Source of the DNA: Thermoplasmatales archaeon I-plasma
GTDB taxonomy: Archaea > Thermoplasmatota > Thermoplasmata > Thermoplasmatales > GCA-001856825
Reading direction: 5' to 3'
NCBI GenBank assembly: GCA_001856825.1
Contig: ATMD01000003.1
Span: forward strand, 1-64,000
DNA length: 64,000 bases
Shown piece after piece: positions 51,174 through 60,818 of the stretch. The position numbers and the translations under genes are program-made. The notes beneath the pieces are model-generated. The model was not told the origin of the DNA. It was given only the letters and a program-made list of their open reading frames with translations, and made no database searches. Position 1 is the stretch's first letter, and the number at the start of each line of letters is the position of its first letter.

Positions 51174-53549
51174 GTGGCTGATGGAGGAAACAAGAGGCAT
51201 ATTTTCTATTCCGGCGGAGCCGCAAGTGCTTTTTCAGCAATAAGCAGTCTAGAAGCCCAAGGGATAAAAGAGCTGATAAGGGAGATATCATCGTCTGTAA
51301 AGGTAAACATAATCACTGAGGAGGAAAGCCTGGTTGCACTCCTGAAGTCCGGTGCCTCTGTAGATGACCTTCTTACTATGAAGTCAATCCAGAATTTCCT
51401 GAAGATAATGGGGGAGACTTCAAAGGTACACAAACTTGTCGCAGGGGACAGTTCGGAGAAGAAGATCGAGAGGTACAGTGAAATCACCCTTAATTATTAT
51501 AAACTCATTTCGGAAATGGGGAAGAGCGAGGCAGAGGATTTCTGTGAGTTCATCACTCTATTTCCTATTAATCATAACCTTTCGGCCAATTATGTGAGCC
51601 ACATACCTCCATTCCTTGCACCATACCACAAGATATTCACTTCTCACTACGATGTAAAGAAGAAAAAACCGAAAATATCAAAGAAGAGATTTCCAGATTA
51701 CTATTCCGAGACAAGGTGGATTGTCAGGGACATACTGAGAAGGGAAGGTCTGAAAATCATAGTTGTTCCGGATGATTTATTCGCGGTCAATGTGGCAAAG
51801 GAGCTTGAGATGTATGGTGTAAGCCCAACCGTGGCTTCACCGGTTCCGGAATTCATTCTCAATGATTCTCCGTACAATTTTGTCATTTCCCTACTGAGGG
51901 CTATTGACGAGGACTTCTCCTATGAAACAATGATCCCCCTCTTCCAGAACCCATACTCAGGCATAGACAAAAGCAAGATTTACAGCATCAAAAGGCAGTG
52001 TTACGATAAGAACATTACTAAGGGAATAAACGACTGGAAGACGCTGTTCGAAGAACTCAGGATAAGTAGTGGAATCCTTGGGGATTTGGACGCTCTATCA
52101 AGGGAAATTGATCAAGAGGGTGGCATTAGGGAGCTGGTTGTATTATGCGAAAAATACCTGGGAGAAAGAAATTACCCGAACAAGATTCTTAATGTTCTTG
52201 CCTCTTCATTTGAGGACTATAGGAATGACACCATTGGGATAATTAACGATCTAGAATCCATGAAATATCTACCGAGGGTTAGCATAGTAGGAGGAACAGA
52301 AGTTCTGATAGGGGGGCCCATGGATTTTCTTGGATTAGAGATAGACAATCTATACCTTGCCGGACTTGATGCCGCTTCCTCACTCCGTTCCTTTTCAGAG
52401 GAATCTCGTGACTTCATCTCAAAACTGGGGCTTGAGGACGCTTATGAAAAGATGGTCGACAGCGCATATAGAGAATTACTGGATCAATCGGAGTCAGTCA
52501 CTATGACCTATTCGTCAACGGATGAAAAGCTGTCATATACGGAGTCCATACCTTTATATGACGAGATCGAGGCTCAGGAGGAATACGTGCCGAGGGACTT
52601 GGTGTTCATACCTGAGAAACCCGTCGCTGATTGGGAGCTTGGTTCAGGGGTTATGGTGAAGGACAAGTATACCCTTGAGAAGTCCATCATAGATGCGAGA
52701 CTTCAGAAACCAATCTATCCCACGTTCGTCGAGAATTACGCGGGATGTCATTTCAAGGGGTTTGTGAATGGCCTTCTGGGAGTGGACGAGGTTGACCCGC
52801 CGAGGGAATTCCTGGACCCTAGAACAACGGGGTCGATGACCCACAGGATACTTGAAAAGTATTATTCAACCGATATATCGCCTGCAGACTTCGGGAAACT
52901 CGCTGATTCTTACGTGAAGGGAGAAATTAGCAGGGAGAAATTTGAGTCAAGAATCGAGGCACTGAAGTTTTACAGGGACAAGTACATAGCTAATGGCAAA
53001 TTGGTTAAATTTTTCGTTATGGATGTAAATCATGCACTTGAACTTGGAAGGAAGACTATACAGAAGGAATTCCATTTTCCGACCAGTGACCAGCAGGTCT
53101 TTTATGAAGTAGGGGGAAACAAGATAAGGATAGGGGGGTATGTTGACAGGGTTGACGAGGAGGGGGACGCACTTTGCATAATAGACTACAAGAGTTCGCT
53201 CTACGGATATCCAAAGAATGACCTATGCGACGAAAGGCACGGGAAGGTTCAGCTCTTCTTTTATAAACTCGGCGTTGAGAGTATATTGAGAAAGAAGGTC
53301 AGGGCTGCAGCATACGTTTCGTTCAGGGACATAAATGAAGGGTTCAATACTGCAGGCTTCTTCAATGCGATACCAAACGAGGAGGCCCAGCTCAGGAAAT
53401 GCAGGGAAATTGTAGATCCTGTGTTGGAGTGTTTCCTGAGCGGGGATGTGGATCCAGTTGTGAAGGAGGGGGATAGTCTCTGGAAATGTGAAAATGAACT
53501 TTTCTGCCCTCTTCTGAGCGTCTGCAGAGTCCAGGAAAGGAGGTGGTAA
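51174..53549 (+). CDS. AddB-like PD-(D/E)XK nuclease with Fe-S staple
   Basis: The 791-residue protein starts at a leaderless GTG. It ends with a RecB-type nuclease: TTGSMTHRILEKYY, then RIGGYVDRVDEEGDALCIID, YKSS (D, D, K catalytic set), then KVQLFFYKLGVE. Four cysteines flank it (C525 in YAGCHFKGF and C772, C778, C784), as in the Fe-S staple of AddB. The N-terminal 500 residues are an inactivated-helicase-like region without P-loop. The next gene is an AddA-like helicase 2 bp downstream, so the two form an AddAB-like end-resection complex. Confidence 0.78.
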   Translation: MADGGNKRHIFYSGGAASAFSAISSLEAQGIKELIREISSSVKVNIITEEESLVALLKSGASVDDLLTMKSIQNFLKIMGETSKVHKLVAGDSSEKKIERYSEITLNYYKLISEMGKSEAEDFCEFITLFPINHNLSANYVSHIPPFLAPYHKIFTSHYDVKKKKPKISKKRFPDYYSETRWIVRDILRREGLKIIVVPDDLFAVNVAKELEMYGVSPTVASPVPEFILNDSPYNFVISLLRAIDEDFSYETMIPLFQNPYSGIDKSKIYSIKRQCYDKNITKGINDWKTLFEELRISSGILGDLDALSREIDQEGGIRELVVLCEKYLGERNYPNKILNVLASSFEDYRNDTIGIINDLESMKYLPRVSIVGGTEVLIGGPMDFLGLEIDNLYLAGLDAASSLRSFSEESRDFISKLGLEDAYEKMVDSAYRELLDQSESVTMTYSSTDEKLSYTESIPLYDEIEAQEEYVPRDLVFIPEKPVADWELGSGVMVKDKYTLEKSIIDARLQKPIYPTFVENYAGCHFKGFVNGLLGVDEVDPPREFLDPRTTGSMTHRILEKYYSTDISPADFGKLADSYVKGEISREKFESRIEALKFYRDKYIANGKLVKFFVMDVNHALELGRKTIQKEFHFPTSDQQVFYEVGGNKIRIGGYVDRVDEEGDALCIIDYKSSLYGYPKNDLCDERHGKVQLFFYKLGVESILRKKVRAAAYVSFRDINEGFNTAGFFNAIPNEEAQLRKCREIVDPVLECFLSGDVDPVVKEGDSLWKCENELFCPLLSVCRVQERRW

Positions 53550-53550
53550 T

Positions 53551-55890
53551 GTGAGCGGAGATTTCGTAACTGCGGTTCCCGGATCCGGCAAGACTGAAAC
53601 ACTAATAAACAAGTGTTACGAGCTAATGCAGGAGCAAGGTCCTGAAAACGTTGTAGCAATTACATTCACCGAGAGAGCATCAGAAGAGCTCATAGAGAGG
53701 TTGAAGAAGAAGGCTCTCAAGGACGGACAAATTGACCTGATAAGGCAACTGCCGACTTCGAACGTAGGAACAATACACAGTTTCTGCTCAAAGATAGTAA
53801 GAAAATATGGGATGGAAATCGGAATACCTTGGTATTTCCGCGTCATGGATGACTTAGAATCGTTCAATCTTTTGGAGAAGAGTGTAAGGAATTTTATAAT
53901 AAGGACAAGAAATGAGAGGAAAATAACAGAAGAAGGGTTAATCCTGAACAGGATACTTGAGGAGTTCGGGACAGACATAGAGCAGGTCATAAAAGACTGC
54001 TCTGGAATCATGGAGGCTTCAAAAGGATATCTTGATTACATGATTTTTACCAACAACTCTTTCTTCACAAATTATGCTAAAGAAGCTTATGACGATCAGG
54101 TGATGAAGGAGGTTTCATCGAGACTGCGGATATCTATGCTTCCTGATCTTCTGTCCCTACTATCCTTCTTCGTGATTGAATACCAGAATGTCAAACAGAG
54201 GTCAAGGCTGATGGATTTCGACGATCTGCTACTGTACACACTTAGGATAATGGATTCAAAGGGTGAGGAGATAGCAGGAAAGTTCAGGTACATTCTTGTG
54301 GACGAATTCCAGGATACTGACGAGCTACAGATTGCAATCTTCGAGAAATTCCTGGAACACGGGGCCTCATTTTTCGTAGTAGGTGACCTCAATCAAAGCA
54401 TCTACTCGTTCAGGGGAGCTCATCCCGGTGCGCAAAGAAGATTCTCTTACCGGATTTCCAACCAGATATCTTTGAAGACAAACAGGAGGAGCGGAAGGAA
54501 TCTAATCGCATTCTTCAACCGTTTCTTTCCTAACATAATGGAGTATGAGGAGATGGATGGCCTCTCAGATCACGATGGAGGCGCATTCTGTTATATTGAA
54601 GAAGACAAGATTCAAACAGTTGCCGAAATAATAAAGAAAAAAATCAGGGAGGGCGAGCTGCCTGGAAGAATTGCTGTCCTAAGTCGGACTTCAACAGATT
54701 TCTTCAACCTGAAAAGGTACCTGAATAAGCAAGGCGTAGATTGTGTTCTGGTATCAGGTGAATCAATCCTGAAGTCGCAGGAAGGACTCGACATCAGGTC
54801 GCTCGTTCGTTATCTTGCCGATCCAGGTGATCAGGTTGCCCAGGTATCCCTTCTATTCTCCCCCTTGTTTAACATGAATGCTTCCGAGGTCGCCACTTCC
54901 AAGGATAGCATGGGAGAGATTCTGGAAGGTAAACTGGGAAAGTACAGGGAGGGGCTGAAGCACGAAAGGCTAGATTTCATTCTGAACAAGATACTGCTAA
55001 ATGAGGGGTACATATCTGCATTACTTGGAGCACCTGAAGGCATGGAACGAACGAGCAGGCTTAGCAGGATCATGGAATTGGTATCCTCCCATATCACGGA
55101 GTACGGCGGCGATCCATACCTAGTCTCAGAGTGGCTGCAGAATGCCGGTGAAAGTAAGGAAAGCGGACCAGTTGAAGACCTTCTGGAGGACATGTCGCGC
55201 GTAAAAATAATGACTATACATCAGTCAAAAGGACTGGAGTTCAATACTGTGATAATTTATGACCTAAGACCTGGGCTGGACAGGGAGAAATACTATTCGG
55301 ACGAGTATTCAGGAATAGTTGCTAAAAGGGACAAGGATTTCATAAATTCTCCAAGCAGGAAGATCATTGGAAAGAGCGAGAAACACAATTTCTCCTTGAA
55401 TGAGGAATCAAGGATATTGTATGTCGCGTTCACTAGGGCCAAGTATGAGTTGCACGTGATACTCTCCGAGAAGGAACTAAAGGATGAAAAGGCAGCAAGG
55501 AAATCAGACGACTTGGTGAGCCTCTTTCAGAGAACCTTGGGGCTGTGGAGGGAAAGCGGGAAAAAGGAGAGAAATGAAGCCATTGAGAGAATGTCGATGA
55601 GCCCTTCAAAGGTCACTATAACAGGCCCTATAGAGCGAAAGAGGCTTGAACAGAATCCTGCGAGCATAAGGAGGCTGGAAGGGGGGCGGATCAATCTTCA
55701 GAGAGAAGATGACAATGAAGATGCAATCAAACAATTCCTGAAGGAAAAGGGAGACAGGATAAAAGAATTCAGGATATCTTCAATGGGTTCAAGAGTTACT
55801 ACTTCAGAGCAGGGCATAAGGATCTTTGAGGACAAACCAGTTTCCAATAACTATTTTGTAAGTGATGGAAAGATTAGCTACATACTTTAG
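53551..55890 (+). CDS. AddA/UvrD-like SF1 helicase
   Basis: The 779-residue helicase starts at GTG. Motifs: TAVPGSGKTETLI, VAITFTERASEELIERL, GTIHSFCSKIVRKYG, LVDEFQDTDELQ, VVGDLNQSIYSFRGAHPG, TNRRSGRN, MTIHQSKGLEFNTV and LYVAFTRAKYELHV. No C-terminal nuclease motif is visible, so cutting is left to the AddB-like partner. It is expected to process double-strand breaks. Confidence 0.85.
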   Translation: MSGDFVTAVPGSGKTETLINKCYELMQEQGPENVVAITFTERASEELIERLKKKALKDGQIDLIRQLPTSNVGTIHSFCSKIVRKYGMEIGIPWYFRVMDDLESFNLLEKSVRNFIIRTRNERKITEEGLILNRILEEFGTDIEQVIKDCSGIMEASKGYLDYMIFTNNSFFTNYAKEAYDDQVMKEVSSRLRISMLPDLLSLLSFFVIEYQNVKQRSRLMDFDDLLLYTLRIMDSKGEEIAGKFRYILVDEFQDTDELQIAIFEKFLEHGASFFVVGDLNQSIYSFRGAHPGAQRRFSYRISNQISLKTNRRSGRNLIAFFNRFFPNIMEYEEMDGLSDHDGGAFCYIEEDKIQTVAEIIKKKIREGELPGRIAVLSRTSTDFFNLKRYLNKQGVDCVLVSGESILKSQEGLDIRSLVRYLADPGDQVAQVSLLFSPLFNMNASEVATSKDSMGEILEGKLGKYREGLKHERLDFILNKILLNEGYISALLGAPEGMERTSRLSRIMELVSSHITEYGGDPYLVSEWLQNAGESKESGPVEDLLEDMSRVKIMTIHQSKGLEFNTVIIYDLRPGLDREKYYSDEYSGIVAKRDKDFINSPSRKIIGKSEKHNFSLNEESRILYVAFTRAKYELHVILSEKELKDEKAARKSDDLVSLFQRTLGLWRESGKKERNEAIERMSMSPSKVTITGPIERKRLEQNPASIRRLEGGRINLQREDDNEDAIKQFLKEKGDRIKEFRISSMGSRVTTSEQGIRIFEDKPVSNNYFVSDGKISYIL

Positions 55891-56020
55891 ATTGCATTAG
55901 GCTGCTTGGAATTCATATAGAGATTGCTAAAGGGACGTGGACATATAAATCGTTCCCTAAATTGGGCAGATAGAGAAAATTCATTGAGAGATATTTTATA
56001 TTTTTATAGAATTAGGCTTA

Positions 56021-56095
56021 GCTCCGGTGGTGTAGACCGGCCAAGCATATGGGGCTCTCAATCCCACGACCCGGGTCCAAATCCCGGCCGGAGCA
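56021..56095 (+). tRNA. tRNA-Glu(CTC)
   Basis: Complete cloverleaf: acceptor GCTCCGG/CCGGAGC with A at position 73, anticodon stem TGGGG/TCCCA with loop CTCTCAA (anticodon CTC), T-arm CCGGG TCCAAAT CCCGG. A TATA-like AT stretch (ttttatattttta) lies about 30 bp before it. Confidence 0.93.
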
Positions 56096-56137
56096 TATTG
56101 GAAATAAGCAATTATCGTACAATTTCAATTTCCACAA

Positions 56138-56797
56138 TCAGGCTCCAGCCGTAGAAAGCATCAATACTACTTGCTCCTTGAACATTGTTGTTTCGTAGGT
56201 TATAGCTGGTCCATAGAATTGCATTATGAGTAAGTAATTCTTGTCCTGTGCAAAATAGACATTGATTGGTGTGGATGAGATGTTCCCTTTCCAGAGTGCA
56301 TAATGGAAACCATAAAAGTAACCAGTAGAAACCTCTGTTGTACCTACGTACAGAGAAGTTTCAAGCGTCGAGTATGAAGAACTTGCCTGAGATGTGCTGT
56401 TCATCTCCATTATCAATGTGGAAACGGCAACGATAGATGAGGCGTTGATGGAATTGTTGGTCTGTAGAGGGAAATAGACCCAGGCTTCTGCATAGAGCAA
56501 TCCTTTTGAAGAGAATTTTGGAGGCAGCGAAAATGATAGATTTGATGTGTAATTGGTCCCTATGAACTGAATCCCGTAAGTCCTTGTAAAGTCGGAGGTT
56601 GGCAGAAATGCGAAGGAAGGCTGCGGTCCTCCTTGATATGGGGAAAATGTGTAATAGTAGTGGACAACGACAATAATACCTACAGACGCCAAGACAACCA
56701 CAATCGCAATAACCGTCGCTAACTTAAGGCGATACCCTTTGGGTGGCTGGGACGGCAGCTGGGGGTCTATTTGATAACGTGAGGGGGGATGGGGCAC
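56138..56797 (-). CDS. Signal-anchored surface protein
   Basis: The 219-residue protein has a Pro-rich cytoplasmic N-terminus, one transmembrane helix (about 27-47), then a Ser/Thr/Asn-rich extracellular domain with many N-x-S/T sites. A TATA box (cttataaaaat on the minus strand) lies about 25 bp before the GTG at 56797. No family was recognised. Such single-span proteins are common in Thermoplasmata. Confidence 0.6.
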   Translation of the reverse strand: MPHPPSRYQIDPQLPSQPPKGYRLKLATVIAIVVVLASVGIIVVVHYYYTFSPYQGGPQPSFAFLPTSDFTRTYGIQFIGTNYTSNLSFSLPPKFSSKGLLYAEAWVYFPLQTNNSINASSIVAVSTLIMEMNSTSQASSSYSTLETSLYVGTTEVSTGYFYGFHYALWKGNISSTPINVYFAQDKNYLLIMQFYGPAITYETTMFKEQVVLMLSTAGA

Positions 56798-57176
56798 AGA
56801 TTTTTATAAGAAATGAATTTAAAAGATTTTCCAAGCTAACCGAAATAATCCCTTTTTCAGGCAATTAAGTTTTTACAAATGGAATTTGATCAATAGGCCC
56901 ATAATGCACGCCAATAATAACTGCTTCTATCTCGGGCATATTAACTAAATATCTCTTTCATTGAGATTGATTATTTGCGGCATTAAACTCTCAAGGTCGT
57001 CGACACTTGCTTTAAGTTACTGAATATGTAACTGGTGTTCTAGATTTCCAGACGAAAGAGACCAACGCACAGGTACTCCTCCTATGACAATGGGAAATGA
57101 ACGAATCTAAAGACCTAAAGGTAATAGTAATAGGAGAGCCGTTGTTCTCCAGCTTGATAGAGTCCTTCAGTTTGGT
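56798..57176. other. Intergenic region with doubtful 27-codon ORF
   Basis: About 380 bp are without a convincing gene. A plus-strand ORF 57097-57180 reads MNESKDLKVIVIGEPLFSSL and then stops; it could be a gene start cut short, as KVIVIGEPLF looks like a Rossmann strand. No terminator or RNA gene was recognised. Confidence 0.3.
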
Positions 57177-57362
57177 TTAGAAGAAGCTCTTCTTTATAGC
57201 GCTTTCGACCTTTTTTGCGACGTCTGGTGGTATCTCATTCATATTGTGAGCAGTCTTGGCGTGATTGACTATCAGTGGCATCAACTCTTCCTTAGTTGAA
57301 GCTTTAGTCTCGAAGCCACAGTTCATGCCAATGTCTGCACACTTAAAACTGTACTTTGCCAT
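57177..57362 (-). CDS. DUF1059 small protein
   Basis: The 61-residue protein matches DUF1059: YSFKCADIGMNCGFETKAST, then IVNHAKTAHNM and VESAIKK. The Cys and His positions suggest metal binding. Function unknown. Confidence 0.8.
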   Translation of the reverse strand: MAKYSFKCADIGMNCGFETKASTKEELMPLIVNHAKTAHNMNEIPPDVAKKVESAIKKSFF

Positions 57363-57468
57363 ATAAATATAACTTAATTCCTCATATATACATTGCTGTT
57401 GGCAAAAAGGTAACTATTTTCAGCGGATGCTTCTAAATACTTTTTAACGAGATGCCCATATCAATTCA

Positions 57469-57978
57469 ATGGAAAGACCCTCTTGGGATGAATACTTCAT
57501 GCGAATGGCCTTCATGGCAGCCACTAGGTCTAATTGTGTTAGGAGGAAGGTGGGTGCTGTCATCGTTAAGGAGAAGAGGATAATGGCAACTGGATATAAC
57601 GGTCCACCCAGAGGCGCACTTCACTGCGATGAGGTGGGTTGTCTAAGGGATAAGCTCAACGTCCCATCTGGAGAAAGGAGGGAACTTTGCAGAGGTTTGC
57701 ATGCTGAGCAGAATGCAATCATCCAGGCCGCTTACAATGGAACGGCAATCAATGGAAGCATAATATATGTGACTACTCATCCCTGTTCTGATTGTACCAA
57801 GATGATCATCAATTCTGGCATTAAGGAGATAATATTCTCTGAAGGGTATCCAGATGAGCTGTCTGAGCTCATGCTCATAGAGAGTAGTATAGAGACACGC
57901 CAATACGATGTATCACAGGATTTCAAGAATCTACTATTCGGGTCAAGCGTTGAACTCATACACAAAATTGATGATTAG
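57469..57978 (+). CDS. dCMP deaminase
   Basis: The 169-residue zinc enzyme has [12 protein letters not shown] and [17 protein letters not shown] (His, two Cys and catalytic Glu), with [21 protein letters not shown] as in dCMP deaminase/ComEB. It makes dUMP for thymidylate synthesis. Confidence 0.88.
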   Translation: MERPSWDEYFMRMAFMAATRSNCVRRKVGAVIVKEKRIMATGYNGPPRGALHCDEVGCLRDKLNVPSGERRELCRGLHAEQNAIIQAAYNGTAINGSIIYVTTHPCSDCTKMIINSGIKEIIFSEGYPDELSELMLIESSIETRQYDVSQDFKNLLFGSSVELIHKIDD

Positions 57979-58033
57979 GTAGAAAGCTCCCTATCTTCGA
58001 ACAACGGGAATGCAAAGTCACAGAAGATCGAAT

Positions 58034-58966
58034 CTAGAAAGTGTCCAGCTTATCCTTAATCTCCTGATACTTGTCCTCGATCCTCTTAATCTGTTCCTGA
58101 CTCAGTCTCCATCCGTTTGACTGGAGGTTGATTGTTGCCTGGTCCCTATTTTTTGCACCTGGGATCGGTATAACATTATCCCTTGATATTAGCCAGTTAA
58201 GCGCCAGTTGCACCACAGAATGTCCTGTCTCCAACGATATGTCCTTCAACACAGAGAGGAATGAGGCTATCATCCTGATGTTCGGTTCCGTGAAGAGTTT
58301 ATTGCTCTTTCTGACGTCGCTCGCCTCTAGGTTTGCGTGGTCATACTTGAATGTGAGGAGTCCCTGTGCTAGCGGTGAATAGGCGATTACGCTTATCTTC
58401 TCCTTTGTTAGGTAGGGGAGCATTTCCTCCTCAATCTCTCTCTGCAGGATGTTATACCTTACCTGGTTGGACACTATGTCCATGTTTGAAAGGTAGGACC
58501 TTGCTTCTTCTATCTGGCAAACACTGAAGTTGGAAAGTCCGATATACCTAATCTTCCCATTGTTTGCCATTCTTTCCAGTGTCTTCATCGTTTCCTTGAG
58601 GGACGTGTAGATGTCTGGCCAGTGCAGTTGATAGAGGTCAATGTAATTTGTGTTGAGCCTCTTTAGGCTTCCCTCCAATGCTCTCTCAAGGTATTCCGGT
58701 TTCAAATGATTGCCCGAGGCTTTCGTTGCTATAACTATGTCGTCCCTGTTATCTTTAATGACTTCCCCTATGACTGATTCAGAATGGCCATCTCCATAAA
58801 CTTCAGCAGTATCGATGAAATTCAGGCCCATTTCAATTGAGGTCAAAATTGCGCTTTTTACATCAGAATCTACGATTTTGCCCCATCCCTTGGCTCCGGC
58901 TTGCCAGGCTCCGAGGCCTATTACAGATACCTTTAGGTCGGATTTCCCTAGATTCCTATACTCCAT
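58034..58966 (-). CDS. Aldo/keto reductase
   Basis: The 310-residue protein has the AKR set: LGLGAWQ-like start (VIGLGAWQAG), FIDTAEVYGDGHSE (Asp, Tyr), IATKASGNH (Lys) and YQLHWPD (His). NADPH-dependent carbonyl reductase of unknown substrate; lies divergent from orc1/cdc6. Confidence 0.85.
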   Translation of the reverse strand: MEYRNLGKSDLKVSVIGLGAWQAGAKGWGKIVDSDVKSAILTSIEMGLNFIDTAEVYGDGHSESVIGEVIKDNRDDIVIATKASGNHLKPEYLERALEGSLKRLNTNYIDLYQLHWPDIYTSLKETMKTLERMANNGKIRYIGLSNFSVCQIEEARSYLSNMDIVSNQVRYNILQREIEEEMLPYLTKEKISVIAYSPLAQGLLTFKYDHANLEASDVRKSNKLFTEPNIRMIASFLSVLKDISLETGHSVVQLALNWLISRDNVIPIPGAKNRDQATINLQSNGWRLSQEQIKRIEDKYQEIKDKLDTF

Positions 58967-59020
58967 GCTTCGACATAATAGGGTTTATAATTAATTTTCG
59001 TTTAAGGTGATAAATCAGAA

Positions 59021-60106
59021 ATGAAGGTTATTAAAAACTCAGCAATCCTCTCGCAGGATTACATCCCGGAATCTGTAATAGGCAGGGAAGATAAGCTGAA
59101 TGAACTTGAGGAACTAATAAGCGGAAGTGATGTATCATCCACATTTGTAGTCCGTGGGAACCCCGGGACGGGGAAGACGCTTATTGGAAAAACATTGCTC
59201 AAGCAGCTGAAAAGCTTCAGGGGGACGTACGTGAACTGCTACATCAACCAGACTGACAGGTCCATCATATCCACCATCTTGGATAACCCTAGCATAAGGC
59301 TTCCAGAAATAGGAAATACCAGGGCAGAATCACTTGCCAACATTCTTTTCAGGGAACTTAATGGAAGAAATAATCTCGTGGTACTTGACGAATCACAGTC
59401 TTTAAAGAAAGCGCACGGCCAGATTGTGTATCTTCTTTCCAGAAGCAAGGAACTCGGAGGCCCTGAAATAAAGCTTGTCCTACTATCTATGGAAGAACCA
59501 GAAATGTACCTGGATAGAAGTACCCTTTCAGGAATAGGGAAATACAACAGGATCTCTCTCAAGGAATATGATGCCAATGATCTTTACAAGATTATATCAT
59601 CAAGAGCAAACCTAGGCCTTTACGAAGGCGCGTACACTGATGGCGCAATTTCAAGGATATCAGAACTTGCAGAGGAGAGCGGAAGTGCAAGGGTCGCGAT
59701 AGAACTTCTGAGAAACTCTGCATTGTATGCCGAAACGAGAAACGTATTTCTGGATGAGGATTCGGTTCTCCAGGCATACAGGGACTTCTCACCACCTCTT
59801 GAAGATAGTTCACTCATAAATCTGGAGGAGGATGAAATCCTTCTACTGAGGTCCCTGCTAGAATCCGTAAATATTGAGAACGGATTCAAAACATCTGACA
59901 TCAAGAATCTGGACAAGAATATCTCTGACTCCAAGATGTACAAGTTCCTGAAAACAATAGAGGTTTCTGGACTGGTTAAGAAGAGCAGGATTGGAAAAGG
60001 GTATTCAGGGGGAGTCGAGAACGAATACGTTCTGAGAGTTCCACCAAAGGTACTGCTGAGTAAGCTTAGTTTAATGGAAAAGGCTGGAAAGTTGTCAGGC
60101 GGCTGA
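59021..60106 (+). CDS. cdc6: Orc1/Cdc6 replication initiator
   Basis: The 361-residue AAA+ protein has VIGREDKLNELEELI, Walker A VRGNPGTGKTLIG, Walker B NLVVLDESQS, sensor LVLLSMEEPE and a C-terminal winged-helix (SDSKMYKFLKTIEVSGLVKK). It is shorter than average and the sequence is divergent. A second Orc1/Cdc6 candidate begins at 63965. Confidence 0.82.
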   Translation: MKVIKNSAILSQDYIPESVIGREDKLNELEELISGSDVSSTFVVRGNPGTGKTLIGKTLLKQLKSFRGTYVNCYINQTDRSIISTILDNPSIRLPEIGNTRAESLANILFRELNGRNNLVVLDESQSLKKAHGQIVYLLSRSKELGGPEIKLVLLSMEEPEMYLDRSTLSGIGKYNRISLKEYDANDLYKIISSRANLGLYEGAYTDGAISRISELAEESGSARVAIELLRNSALYAETRNVFLDEDSVLQAYRDFSPPLEDSSLINLEEDEILLLRSLLESVNIENGFKTSDIKNLDKNISDSKMYKFLKTIEVSGLVKKSRIGKGYSGGVENEYVLRVPPKVLLSKLSLMEKAGKLSGG

Positions 60107-60177
60107 CATTAAATATAGCCCCGGTTATACGTTAGAATATAAAAAAGCTTATATAGTGTCATATTAATGTCATTAAT

Positions 60178-60729
60178 ATGTCAGACAATTTTAAGGTTAT
60201 TGGTGTAGGAGGCGCAGGTGTAAATGTTGTTAAGGCTCTTGGGTACGAGAATTCTGTCTACATAGACTCTAGTCATTTCGGTAGCATGGAGGGAGTAGTT
60301 GATTATGTCAATTCCCAGGTGAGGGGATCAAAGGTAGTAGTAGTTTCTTCCCCTGCAGGTCAGTTTTCATCTTCAGTTCTGAAGCCAGTCTGTAATGCGC
60401 TGAATTCAAATGGGAACAGTGTTTTCTTTATAGGCATCATGCCATTTCATAGTGAATCCCCGGAGAGAAAGGTTAGGGGGGACATGCTCTTGAGGGAACT
60501 GAAAAAGTCGGTTGAGGTAACTTCGGTTGTGGAAAACGAGAATTTTGCGTCTTCCATGAAGGAATACCCATGGACTAACGTTCTAGCGAAGATAAATGAG
60601 CACATCGATAGTCTTGTGAAAGGCATAGTATCAGAAAATGGAAAGTTGCGGGCTAGTGATAATTCAACGGCTCCCAGGCAGGTCGAACAGAACGCGTTTC
60701 AGGGTAGTATCAGCATTTCGCTGAATTGA
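60178..60729 (+). CDS. Short FtsZ/tubulin-like protein
   Basis: The 183-residue protein starts KVIGVGGAGVNVVKAL, like the FtsZ N-terminus. Its middle FIGIMPFHSESPERKVRGDM, LLRELKKSVEVTSVVENENF matches the FtsZ segment after the GTP-binding loop. The tubulin signature GGGTGTG is replaced by SSPAGQFSS and the C-terminal domain is missing, so it probably does not bind GTP as FtsZ does. A TATA box (cttatatag) about 25-30 bp upstream suggests a leaderless mRNA. Confidence 0.5.
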   Translation: MSDNFKVIGVGGAGVNVVKALGYENSVYIDSSHFGSMEGVVDYVNSQVRGSKVVVVSSPAGQFSSSVLKPVCNALNSNGNSVFFIGIMPFHSESPERKVRGDMLLRELKKSVEVTSVVENENFASSMKEYPWTNVLAKINEHIDSLVKGIVSENGKLRASDNSTAPRQVEQNAFQGSISISLN

Positions 60730-60818
60730 TCCAAAGACTTCCTATAAAAAATCAACTAAGGAAGAAGGATTGGGAGTGGGAGACAGGTTTAAATCAAAAT
60801 CTGAAATCACTTTCACAA

